DNA of 64,000 bases from Rehmannia glutinosa (Eukaryota > Streptophyta > Magnoliopsida > Lamiales > Orobanchaceae), in NCBI GenBank assembly GCA_016081115.2, contig CM071924.1, positions 90,844,616 to 90,908,615 of the forward strand. Reading direction: 5' to 3'. The notes beneath the pieces were generated by a model. That model was not told the DNA's origin. It saw only the letters and a list, made by a program, of their open reading frames with translations, and ran no database searches. How positions within the stretch are numbered: position 1 is the first letter of the stretch; each line of letters starts with the position of its first letter. Positions 54,253-64,000 of this stretch are shown piece by piece. Position numbers and translations under genes: made by a program.

Positions 54253-55624
54253 TCATTTCAATAGAGCATCAGTTAACTTATCCTTCAACTCTTCAGCAGC
54301 AACACCACCAAGTGTCTGAACGGAGAACGTATGCACAACTTCACCGTTTTTCGGTTATAGACATAGTCGACTCTTGTGCCGTCACCTGATGCTCTCTCAA
54401 CGCCTTCACAACTCCAGAGACAGGGTGAGTTTCCAAAGGGCAACTTATTCGTACAACGGCATCTTCATGCCTTTCGTAAAAATCAATATCCGGTATAGTA
54501 TCCCGATTTTGCTTGTCACTCACTGTCCCTTTTTCTGCTTCCATCACCTAATCTTTGTCTGAAGGTCTGTGATATATGCAATCGCGTCACCAAGCAGGGA
54601 CGCTTTGTCCATTTTCGAAATATTCGAACCACTGCCCTTAATGCATAAAACCGCTGGTTAAGCTTCTCGCGTCTCTGTCTTTCTGCTTCCACGTGATTCA
54701 TCGCCTCGTCCCTCCCATTTGCCGGCTTACGACCCCTTTTTCTAGGCCTTTGGTCGTCAGAAAGAATAAATGAATCGTCATTATCATAATTTCGGTGCCC
54801 ACATATTGCTTCGTATGATTCTGGAGAAAGCCCAGAATCATCTTCCACCTTTGGGGAAAAACTAATACTTATCGGACCTGATTGGGACCCTCCAAGACTA
54901 ATTTCTCGCCCGAAAACTTTCGTAAAAGCTTTTGTTGGATTTGGTTTGACAATTATAGACTTTGCTGATTGAATGATTCTTTGATCTTCGCGTATAGACT
55001 TTCTTGAACCGATTTCGACAACCCCTGATTTTGATGGAATAAAAGCCACTGTCTGAAAATGAGCTAATTTGGCTAAATGCGACCGTGATTGATAACGTTC
55101 TAGACAGCTGTTCGTATCGGAAACCCAAAATGATCGGGCACAATTGAACGACTGTGATGGGATAGACGGCTTATCGAAAGGGAACGCATAAAGTACATCG
55201 ACGTGAGATAAAACATCTCCACGTCTGAAACCTGATCCAACTTAGCAGCAACATTATCGTCTTCTGATCCACCAAAACAAGAGTGGATTTTTCGAAGCAC
55301 CATTTTTCTATTATCATCTCCTTCAATAGGTTTTACATTAATGCCATTCTCGTCCTCATATTCTTTCGGTTCTCGACAATGGCCATCGCCCCATATCAGT
55401 GCCGATTTACCGGATTTAGATTTTGAGACGTGCCAATATATAGCGTACGTCCAGTCGGATTTTTCGACGATCTTGCATAGTGCTTGCTGCACTCCAAGAT
55501 CTCCACCAGATGAAGAGAATTCCGACAACACGTTATTCGAAGCCGACCACCCGAAATATTCAGTTGCTTCACTACCCAACACACTTTCCATGACAGCCTT
55601 ATCCTCTTCATTTAACCAAAACAT
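54253..55624 (-). pseudogene. bHLH transcription factor, MYC/JAM (bHLH3/13/17) type, with frameshifts
   Basis: An intronless frame starts at 55624 with MFWLNEEDKAVMESVLGSEA. The bHLH-MYC_N domain follows (SDWTYAIYWHVSKSKSGKS, WGDGHCREP, KIHSCFGGSEDDN), the JAZ-interacting and activation region of MYC-type factors. The middle contains SLGGSQSGPISISFSPKVED. The nuclear signal RPRKRGRKPANGR and the basic helix 1 (NHVEAERQRREKLNQRFYAL, with His-Glu-Arg E-box contacts) lie near 54760-54640. Helix 2 and the ACT-like C-terminus are in other frames, ending near 54253. Length (about 457 codons) fits the JAM subgroup, which represses jasmonate responses. One-base changes near 55183, 54627, 54553 and 54345 break the frame, yet the sequence is otherwise conserved. 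It may be a functional gene with sequence errors, or a young pseudogene. A 5' UTR intron (about 56207-55850) is plausible. Confidence 0.85.
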
Positions 55625-56279
55625 TTCCCCATCTCTCTGACACAAAGTATAGCTGAAAATGTCTGAAAAGGGGAAGCTCTCACCAAATTTGAAAATAACC
55701 CCCAATTCTACAACAAAAAGGTATCTATAAAAGCCAAAATTAAAGGACAAACAATGCCAAAAAAATGAAATCTTCAAACAATCACTTACAAAATTCTGCA
55801 ACAACGTAAAAAAACATACACAAAACCTAGTCTTAAAATATTGAATCTTTAACCTGTGAAATTGAAATTAGAATCAAGAACATCTCTTTTCTAGAACCCT
55901 AAATCTAAATGTAACTTAAAAAATAAATCTTGTCAAGAACAAATCTTTACCCAAAGAAACTTGGGGGTTTCTCTAAATCAAGAATCTTGAAGATTTGAAC
56001 CGTTGACCCAGAAAAATCAAAACAAGAAAAAACCCAGAAAAAAAAAAGAAGTATATCCCAACACAAGAAGCCCTATATAACTGAGTTGCACCCAATGATC
56101 CTGCAATATTTATACCTAACCCTGTTTCTGATATGAAATAAGAACACGCGAAATGCACCTAAAACAAGAAGAAACGCATGACCCATCAAGATTAGAGTCG
56201 TGAATTACCTGAAACCAAAGACGGGTTCGTGAATCTACGGCATGTTTTGTTGAGGAAAGAAGCTCGTTTTTCATGTGAC

Positions 56280-57537
56280 TTCAACTGGTTCTTTGGATCT
56301 GGACACCATATTTCTGTTGCGCGATGAAAATGGATTATGTGACTCTGACTGTTTCCTGATATAAAATTTGAATTAAATTACTAATTCCTTTTTTTCTTTT
56401 TCATTATTTGGTGCTCCAAGCTCACGCGTGAATGGCGTCGCAGAGTTTACGGCGCGCCAGCCGCCACTTCTCCTGGTGGCGGCAGTCACTGTGACTGGTT
56501 TTAGGAGACCTGACCTACGCGGCTACACCACCATACCACAATTTATTATTGGAAGGCCGTTGAACTCTTGTTTGGCTCGAGGGCTTAAAAGCGAATTAAA
56601 TTACTCAATACTTGTTGACGGACGTCTTGGATCAACAAAGAAAAATATATGTGTCTTATGACGTCTAAATTAAATAATACTTAGAATAATTTAAAGAATA
56701 GGACCAATTCGCTTCTATTAAAAAGCCGAACAGAAGATTTCTGGTCGGTATCGATTTTAGAACTAGAGTCTTACAGGCGTATTTATCAGGATTTTCTTTC
56801 TTGTCCCTTCACTAATAAAATGAAGCCTATTTATACCCACACAATTAGTGGGTTTTAATCATTATTACACCTAGTTGTAGAGTGAATTACAAGGGGACAC
56901 GTGTCTTTTTCTGGACATGCATGTTGGCCGTGTATTTGGCATTTTACTGACTCATCTTGCTAACTTGTTGACAAGTGGCACCTTGACTTGCTAAGTAAGG
57001 CATTGACCTTACTTAGCAAGATGGTTATCTTTAAATCTCCTGCCATCGGAGCCTCAGGTCGCCATCCGAGCCCGCCTCATGCCACATCATCAGCTCGGTT
57101 GCTGACGTCATTGTCTCGGTCCACATCATCTAGGTGGTCCCACGTTAATGCCAGCTAAACGGACAAGTGGACTAATTGTTTGCCAGCTCGGCTCGGGTAT
57201 CATCAATGGCCCCCAAGTTTAATTCCGAGAAGAAAATCCTTTGAATCGGATTTAAACTTTAATGATAATCATGAATCTTAATGAATAAAAAGAAACCTTA
57301 AAAGTCTCACGTTATTGACAGTTGTCATTCGCCAATTAATGTCTGAAACGACGCAATAATTGGGTGTTATGATGGCAGACACGTGGCGTCTTGTTGTTGG
57401 ACCTTTCTGCATGGACCTTTCTGCACAGGATATGGGGAGACATGATATTCTTTGCGGGAATATGAGCGTTTAATGACTTTTCAAATTTGAAAAGACGCGC
57501 CTTTTGGGTTGGTGCGTTACTTCCAAGGGGGGTTAAC
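56280..57537. other. Divergent intergenic region
   Basis: Upstream of the bHLH gene. A short frame at 56432-56494 (MASQSLRRASRHFSWWRQSL) has a mitochondrial-presequence look but stops after 20 codons. 57050-57210 is GC-richer with repeated AGCTCGG/CATCATC words typical of transposon-type leader sequence. Nothing else is supported. Confidence 0.4.
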
Positions 57538-57546
57538 CTATAAATA
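57538..57546 (+). promoter_or_regulatory. TATA box of the transposon-type gene
   Basis: CTATAAATA followed by a pyrimidine-rich start region, about 170 bases upstream of the first ATG (57715). Confidence 0.7.
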
Positions 57547-57714
57547 CCTCTTTCTTCTTCCATTCTATACTTTTGCATTCACAATCTTCCGAGCAGTATC
57601 AGCAGAGACCGAGCAGAAATTTTAGGTCGGCCTAGAGTACAGAAGTCCCCAGAGCATTTAGGTATTTTCCAAGTTTTTCTTTCTTTCATATTTTCTTCTT
57701 TTTCTTCAAGAGAT

Positions 57715-60243
57715 ATGTCCGGTTCCGAGGACAGTCAAAATCAAAACTTTAGTGTCGAAGTTGACATAGAGGAGCCCCCTTCTGACCCCTCTGTTCCTTC
57801 TTCTCCAGTTAGAGAGATATCGCCTTCTAGTCCCAGTATCGTCAAGCTTTCAAGTTCGGAGAATACTCCCGAACCAGAGGTTCCTCTCGAGGAAATGCAC
57901 GTGATCTTTGACCCAGTTCCCTTCACCATATATCGCAAATGCATCGTGTACAAACCGGGGCTAGTTCAGGAGGAGCCCTGTGAAGAAGCTAAAATTCTGA
58001 TCCTCTAAATAGTCAGCAGAGAGAAGAAGACATGGATCCTGGAAGGCGTGAGCAGGAGGAGGTGAGAGCCCGTCCGACCAGAATGACCAGCCCAGTATGC
58101 TGATGCAACAGGAGCAGGACGCTCTTCACCAGACTTATATGATTCCTCCAACTGTGTACTTCTGGTTGCCGGACCACGCTGAGGTGCCCAAGCACCCACC
58201 AGAGGGGTGCATAGCTGTATATGTCGACAACCTACTATACGGGTTAAGATTCCCCCTGCCGCGGTTAATCACCATGTGGTTCCAAAAATGGGACCTCCCT
58301 TTGTCCCAGGTGCACCCGCTGACCTGGGGTCGAATTATTTGGCTGCTCATTCTTTTTCATCAAATGGAGTATGAGCGCCCCCGTTTCAACGACATGAACG
58401 AGTTGTTCGTTAGTAGGGCGACTCCATCGACACTGGGCTGGGGGCAGCCATCCGGGTGGTACTATGTGCAGACCAGACCCAGTTACCTACACGGGCTGGT
58501 CTTAGGCCTTCCACAGTCCCTAAAGGAGTGGAAGGAAAAGTGGTTTTGGGTAGGGGCGAGTGGCAGACTCGTCAGGGGGAGGAGAGGTTGATCCTTATCT
58601 CCCCGTCTAACTTTCGATATGCCTTTCGTAAGTACACTTTGCTTTCTCATTTTTTGAAATTTTCTTCTTTTTCCTTGCTTGATTTTCTGATGAATAACTT
58701 CATCTTCTTGGCTCAGGAAACCGCCCCTCTGCGGGTCATCTTTCGGAGGCCTTCGTCTGCCGGCTGGAGAATATTCAAACTCTGGCTCGGTCAGATAGAA
58801 AAATCAAGACCTTGTCCACTGAGGCAAGGTTGTCGGAGGTCGGCTTGCGGCAGAGATTGCCAATCGAGTTTGAGGCCGAGGAGGAAGATGAGGCTCAGGA
58901 GGAGCAAGAAGAGAGGAGCCCGCCGCGGGCTGAACGAGAAATGACCCTAGAGCTAGAGCGACAGCCAGCTCGGGTAGGGCAAACCAGGCCATCCCCGACG
59001 AGGCCTAAGCTTCATAGGGAAGTGCCTTTGGTGGCCAAACGGGCCAGGCAAACCGAACGGCCAGGGTAGAGGCCCGAGGTACATATGTATTTAAGATACG
59101 ACCTTAGAATTTTCTGTCTTTTGATTGTCGTTTTTATTTCTCACTTGATTTTTTGTTGCAGGCTCAGGAGTGGATATCTTTGCCCATCTTCGCTGGGTAA
59201 GAGAAACTGCTGCCCGCGGAGCTGGGGCGATCGTGGGGAAACTTATTGATGTGGAGGTGGATAGAAAGGAGGAAATCCGGCAACACAAGCGCCCGGCTGA
59301 AGGCGACTAGGAGAAATAGGAGCCCCCACTGTAGAGGAGAATGAGGGGTAGTGTGGTAATCAATGAGCTTAGGCAAATTGAACGTACCAGGTCGACCCCG
59401 CGGTACCCCCGTACAAGTTCCCACGGGTGGGGCACCACGGGCCTTCTCGGACGACTGGGGCGAGAAGGTCACTTCATTCCTCCAAGTCGGGAGAGGAGGA
59501 GGCATGTGAGAGGGTGGCCGGGTCACGGTCCAAGTGGTTCGTGGAATTCGCCAGATGTTCTACGCCCACCGAGGAGCAAGTTTCGGCCCTGCCGGATGCC
59601 GGGCGAGCAGCAAGGGATGTACCGGCCCGTGCCTAGACAACAGGCATCGAGCAGTTATACCAGGAGATTGGATGGGAAGAGAAGGCCCAATACGCCATGG
59701 TATTGTCCGGTAGAATCATCGGCATCTAGTGGCATATGATTGGAGGGGCGCACGACCTGGAAAGGCACCATATTGACTTGCAGGATGCTTATGCCACCTT
59801 GCCGGGGTCCAGGAGTCTTTGAAGACTTAGGCTGAAGAGGACGTGGACATAGCCAACGCCGAGAAAGAGTCTGCCGCGAAGACTAGGGCCGAGCGAAATC
59901 AGGCACGTAAGGTTTAAAAAGAGTTTTGGGTAGAGGTTGTTGGTGAGGAAGAGCGATCGCCGCTCATGTCGGGAGGGGAGAGGCGCGAGGCCGATGTCCG
60001 AAGAGAGTTGGGAGAAGCCTCCAGAAAGCAGGCAGAAAAAGCTTGGTTGGAGGCCGTCCGGGCTTATAAGAACACGAAGGAATATGCCTACATGCTGACT
60101 TGTGGGCATGCTACCAGTATTGAAGAAATCCTCCGGGACCTCAATAAAGGAAAGTCCGTGTCCGAGCTAGAGAAAGTACTCCACCAGCTGAACGCAGATC
60201 TCGCTGCTCTTTGCCCTTGGTTCCCTGACAATGCCGGCGAGTA
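57715..60243 (+). pseudogene. Transposon-type gene with 'putative gypsy type transposon' domain, broken
   Basis: Begins MSGSEDSQNQNFSVEVDIEE with a Ser/Pro/Glu-rich leader. From about 58150 it reads PEGCIAVYVDNLLYGLRFPL, then PLSQVHPLTWGRIIWLLILF and GWYYVQTRPSYLHGLV. This pattern ('hLxxGLRFPLxxFhxxhLxxhxhxPSQLxPxxWxxh') belongs to the plant transposon domain often labelled putative gypsy type transposon (Transposase_28; recalled). Introns 58628-58716 and 59079-59161 have proper GT...AG borders. The C-terminal part (about 59966-60243) is a Glu/Lys/Arg-rich coiled coil ending WFPDNAGE. Frameshifts occur near 58010, 58590 and several sites in 59300-59950. No reverse transcriptase or transposase accompanies it. 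Role unknown; gag-like proteins of non-autonomous elements are one possibility. Confidence 0.65.
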
Positions 60244-60330
60244 GGGTGGTGCTCCAGCTGTTGAGGAAGAATTGGCCTCAAGCGAGCCAATCGAAATCCC
60301 TCCTCCTTTCGGAACTTATCCTCCTGCCCC

Positions 60331-61139
60331 TTAAGGTGTTTTTTGTATTTTTTTTGCTTTGTAGAATAGTTAGCCTCAGACCTTTTGATGTAGAGCTATC
60401 AAAATACCGGGCCAGGCCGGCCCGACGGGCTTTTGAAAAAATCGGGCTCAGCTTCCTTTATACATATGTTTGAACTAAGTGATGGGCTGAGTGCCTGAGT
60501 ATGTTTTTACCAAGTATTGTCTTTATGAGCTTAGCCAGGAGTCTTTATTGAGGGTGGGCTCGATCCAGGTCGAGTTCTCCTTTTTGAACGTGCTCGGATC
60601 TTGGCCGAGACGAGTGATTTGCACTCAGGACTTGGCCAAGGCGAATATAAAATAATTTTCAAGGAGAGCTCACAGAATATCAGATGAAAGAATAATTTCT
60701 TTTCAAAACGTCTCCACTGCATTGGATTACCATCTAGGAAGATGGATCAAATAAAATGTCCAGAAATTCGAGATTTCACTGATAATACTTCTTTAAATAA
60801 GATACATTCCATGGGTGAGTAAATCTTTCCCCACTCAGATATTCGAGTTCGTATGCCCCATTTGACAAGATTTTACTAAACCTGAACGGACCTTCTATAA
60901 TACCCGGCTCACTACTCACTTGGTTAATAAAGTTCATGCACTACAAGTTTTTTTTATGTACCACTTGCATTGATTCTGGTATTTCCATAATTTATTTCAT
61001 TTTAAATGGCATAATTAATTTTATAATTTGGAACTCTCTTATATAACTAGTTGTCGGATTACTAATTTAAGTAGTTTTGAAAAAGGGTGTATTTAGTTGT
61101 CAGACCATTAGAGGTTAACCGTTAAGTTACACGTGGTAA
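60331..61139. other. Post-gene region of the transposon-type unit
   Basis: No gene. TAGAGCTATCAAAATACCGG (60392-60411) with GGCCGGCCCGACGGGC resembles one arm of a hAT MITE without a partner. AGCTTAGCCAGGAGTC, TTGGCCGAGACGAG and similar GGCCGAG words (60530-60650) look like decayed retroelement sequence. Confidence 0.4.
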
Positions 61140-61751
61140 TAGGGATGCCAAAATACCCGAGGGGAACCATCCCCGTTGGTACACTAATAAATTGGGATGG
61201 GGAATCCCCGACACGGGGATGGGGATTCCGCTTTGAAGCTTAGGGGATGGGACGGGGATGGTATTTATATCCCCGTCCCATCCCCCCCCCGCTTCGCCCC
61301 CGTTCACCGATATATATATATTATTAATATTAATTATGTTTATATTTTTTATTTTATTAAATCATAAAATTAAACCCTAAAAATTATGTGTTTTATTATA
61401 ATGATTTTTAATTTTTAAAATTATAATATTTTGTATTTCAAAAATTGTTGTAATTAACTCAATTTGTTAAAGTATTTTATATTGTGGAGTTATTATAAGA
61501 TTATCTAGTGATTCATGATATTTTATCTATTTTTATTATTAAATATTTTAAGTAAAAAATATTTTTTTTTATTAAAAATACAAAACGGGGACCCCGAATC
61601 CTCGCGGGGACCCGTTCCTGAATCGGGATTCCTCATCCCCGTACCAAAAGCACAAAATGGGGAATGGTACGGGGATGATATTTGAAATGGGATTCGGGGA
61701 CGGAGATGATATGTCCCATACCAGCCCCGTCCTCGCTCATTGCCATCCCTA
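61140..61751. mobile_element. hAT-type MITE (612 bp)
   Basis: Ends TAGGGATGCCAAAATACCC and (reverse complement) TAGGGATGGCAATGAGCGAG, flanked by CGTGGTAA and CATGGTAA (7 of 8). Arms rich in GGGGATGG/CCATCCCC words around an AT-rich centre; no gene. Confidence 0.88.
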
Positions 61752-62694
61752 CATGGTAACATTAAAAGTACAAGAATTACAAAATTACATGTGGTAAACT
61801 TAAAAGTAAAAGGTGATATTCATGAAAATAATGGGATTATAATATGTGAATATATTAGTTAATGGGACTTATATAATCCATGAAAGAAAATCATGTATTG
61901 AGGTGATATAGTTAAAGATATTATTTAATAATAATAGTAATAATATTAGAACTAGTTATAATGGCAATATATAATAATAATGAGGCTTATATTATAACAC
62001 TGATATATGTAAGGACATGATGAACATATATATACATGCATGTTCAGATAAGGGATTGTAATATATTCATTGTTATATACATATATCTAATATACACACA
62101 CAAATTGATATATATATATATATATATGACACATGTAAAACTCAATTAATGTCTACTTATATGTTAGACTAATGTTAGACTAATGTGTATGGATTAACTT
62201 ATTATAAACACCACCGCCTCACTTGGCTAAAATAATTAATAAATATGAATATGGATATATATCATTTGTTCCATAGAAGATACTACACAACTCGTCGGCC
62301 AAAGACCTCGGGGGAACTCCACATACAGTTGATGACTTTAACTACAAGAGGTGATTTCTACCTTTATGATATATATAATTGCTCTTTTTATATGTGATGA
62401 GTTCAGGATAAATAGGCTTTATTCATGAATAGATAATAAATTCAAACCCTAGGGTGTCAATGGTTGTTGCTAAAATTAGAAAAATAAAATAAAAATAAAA
62501 ATTAATCTTGATGAACTTGAAATTCTATCATGTTCTTTAATGAAGTAAGTGGATCCATTCTTGTAGAAATTTGAGGAATGAAAACCGTTAGTAGTATTTT
62601 TAGCTCATGGAATTTAATTAATAAAGGGGATTAGCAATTTTGTATACAAATGAGAGTTATAGGTAAATGTCTCTAGTCTACTTTTCCTTTTTAG
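61752..62694. other. Intergenic, no gene seen
   Basis: AT-rich with a (TA)n run at 62110-62128 and many TATATA words; nothing coding supported. Confidence 0.6.
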
Positions 62695-64000
62695 TTTTTT
62701 TTTTAGGAAAATAGAACTTTCATAGATTAGGAGGACGCCTCCAAATTAATCTAGTCGTACACATGTTCAGGAAAAGCATCGAAATCAGGGCTAGTCCCAT
62801 CAACATCAAAAGCAAATCACGCAATATGGTGCGCTACAATATTTCCCGACCGTCTAACACAGCTAGGCCTAAAATCCTTAAAAGTTTGTGCAATCAGTTT
62901 GATATCTTCTATCATATTATGTATGTAGGAATAATCCATCTTATTGGACTTCATTTTGTGGAAGATGTTGGAATTGTCTGTTTCAATCACCACTTTCCTG
63001 AGCCCCAAAGATTGTGCCAGCAGCAGCCCCTCTTTACATGCCATAGCCTCCGCAATATTGACCTCGTGGATATCTTGCATCATCTTGGATAGGCTCGCCA
63101 CACGTTTCCCTTCTGGTCACAGATAATAGCTCCCAAGTCTGTCCCCACATCCCTTAAGATCGAGACATCAGTATTAATTTTCACCCAGCTTTCCTCCGCC
63201 ATCCAAGTCTCGGCCTGCGGGTCACCTGCCGTCCCCAACCCCGATGTTCTCACCGCCGAGCCGATCTTTGTCAAATGCTCCTGTAATCTCTTTTCAGCTG
63301 CATTAATACACCAGCAGTGCTCCATCACCTTGTTCTGGAAAGTTTTCATATTCCTTGCGTGCCAGGCCATCTAGAGTAGCATGCCGAAAATATTATGGTT
63401 TTCTTTGTCACCTTCTTCCACCAAAAATTCAATCCAGTCCACTATGCTTTTCTCGCCCTCAGATCCTTGTGGAATTCGAATTCGAAGTGGGGAAGAGGCC
63501 CAGAAAAATAACATCCACGGGCAGTCACGAATTGCATGTTCCATCGTTTCAGTCTCCATCCCGCATAGGCTACAAACCGAGTCCACTTCCACCCCCTGCG
63601 AATCAGTTCCAATTTCGTTGGAAGGATGCCATGGATGGCTTTCCACAAGAAAAACTGAACCTTAGGAGGGACATTGAGGTTCCAGATCCATTTCCATAGT
63701 TTCTTCCTTTGCCCAGAAGATGATGCCATATTACTCACATTCCTTGAGGTGCTTTGCTATCGTATTCCCTGATTTTACACTATACACCCCGTCCTTTGAA
63801 TGATGCCAAACTAATCTATCCGGTCTGCTGTGCTGAATTAGCGGCATTGATTTAATTAGTTTAGCCTCATTCTCATTGAAGAGATTATTAATAAGCTCCA
63901 CGTCCCATCTGTTATAATTCTCCAGGAATAAGTCCCTCACCCTTAAGTCCTCCAATCCAGATTGAATGGCTGACTGCACCCGAAAATTTAAATCAGACGG
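62695..64000 (-). mobile_element. 3' part of an L1-type LINE (enters from the right edge)
   Basis: The minus strand encodes, in several frames, the C-terminal part of a plant non-LTR retrotransposon ORF2. The zinc-binding reverse-transcriptase-associated domain shows VWHHSKDGVYSVKSG, WIWNLNVPPKVQFFLWKAIH, VCSLCGMETETMEH and RDCPW (63930-63370). An RNase H domain follows: WVKINTDVS (first Asp) near 63185, then AEAMACKEGLLLAQSLGLRK and VIETDNSNIF (Glu and Asp), and SGNIVAHHIA near 62830. A minus-strand A tail of about ten bases (62704-62695) marks the 3' end. Frame changes near 63640, 63370 and 63090 show it is inactive. The reverse transcriptase and endonuclease would lie beyond 64000. Confidence 0.87.

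Noticed and set aside
56432..56494. Short frame MASQSLRRASRHFSWWRQSL as a host gene
   Set aside because: Only 20 codons with no visible splice donor continuing the frame; could be a first-exon relic but cannot be supported.

Overview
The window is nuclear DNA of a flowering plant, most likely a eudicot. It is intron-bearing and AT-rich and dominated by nested transposable elements: Ty1/copia retrotransposons, Mutator-like elements (MULEs), CACTA, hAT-type MITEs, SINE and LINE remnants. Host genes are few: a bHLH transcription factor of the MYC/JAM type and a small family of secreted-peptide genes. No rRNA or intact tRNA gene and no CRISPR array is visible.

Layout. 1-13746 is a very large, decayed copia element of Sirevirus-like organisation (left LTR cut by the window edge). 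It has gag, pol, an extra 4.5 kb gene region in the 'env' position, a polypurine tract and a 1.56 kb right LTR. 13747-26943 is an LTR-like AT-rich remnant split by two related MULEs: a 2.9 kb deletion derivative (14119-17032) and a 9.3 kb full-length element (17303-26612, perfect 9-bp target duplication). The larger one carries a FAR1-type transposase (minus strand) and, convergent to it, a Ulp1-like cysteine protease gene (plus strand). Introns and spacers of both genes are packed with a short dispersed repeat (core GTATCACTTTT). 26944-32441 is a CACTA shell (TIRs, TSD TGT) that contains a second, degenerate MULE, itself split by a solo LTR (28443-29855, TSD ATCGT). 32442-37112 is a field of MITEs and SINE fragments, several with clear target duplications.

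37113-48900 is a peptide-gene neighbourhood. A signal-peptide precursor gene lies at 37524-37838 and its paralogue at 48367-48678; both end in a conserved two-cysteine C-terminal block resembling the CTNIP/SCREW phytocytokine family. Between them is a truncated third copy (from 46514) whose promoter was hit by a 6.7 kb copia element (39386-46076, TSD GTTAG). 48933-54008 holds three related 'GGGGTAATTAC' MITEs, one interrupted by a young minus-strand copia element (49440-53439, TSD AAAAC) that has pol but no recognisable gag. 54253-55624 (minus) is the bHLH gene, broken by several single-base frameshifts. 56400-64000 holds a transposon-type gene with an N-terminal gypsy-type 'putative transposon' domain, a hAT MITE, and the 3' end of an L1-type LINE entering from the right edge.

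The best candidate for an under-described system is the MULE pair. It has transposase plus protease genes whose non-coding sequence is almost entirely made of one dispersed motif. Each terminus holds its own palindrome, and a deletion derivative sits in the same target remnant. Clustered indels between the sirevirus LTRs, and frameshifts in the otherwise conserved bHLH gene, suggest that part of the apparent decay could be residual long-read sequence error. All calls are by eye; no database search was possible.
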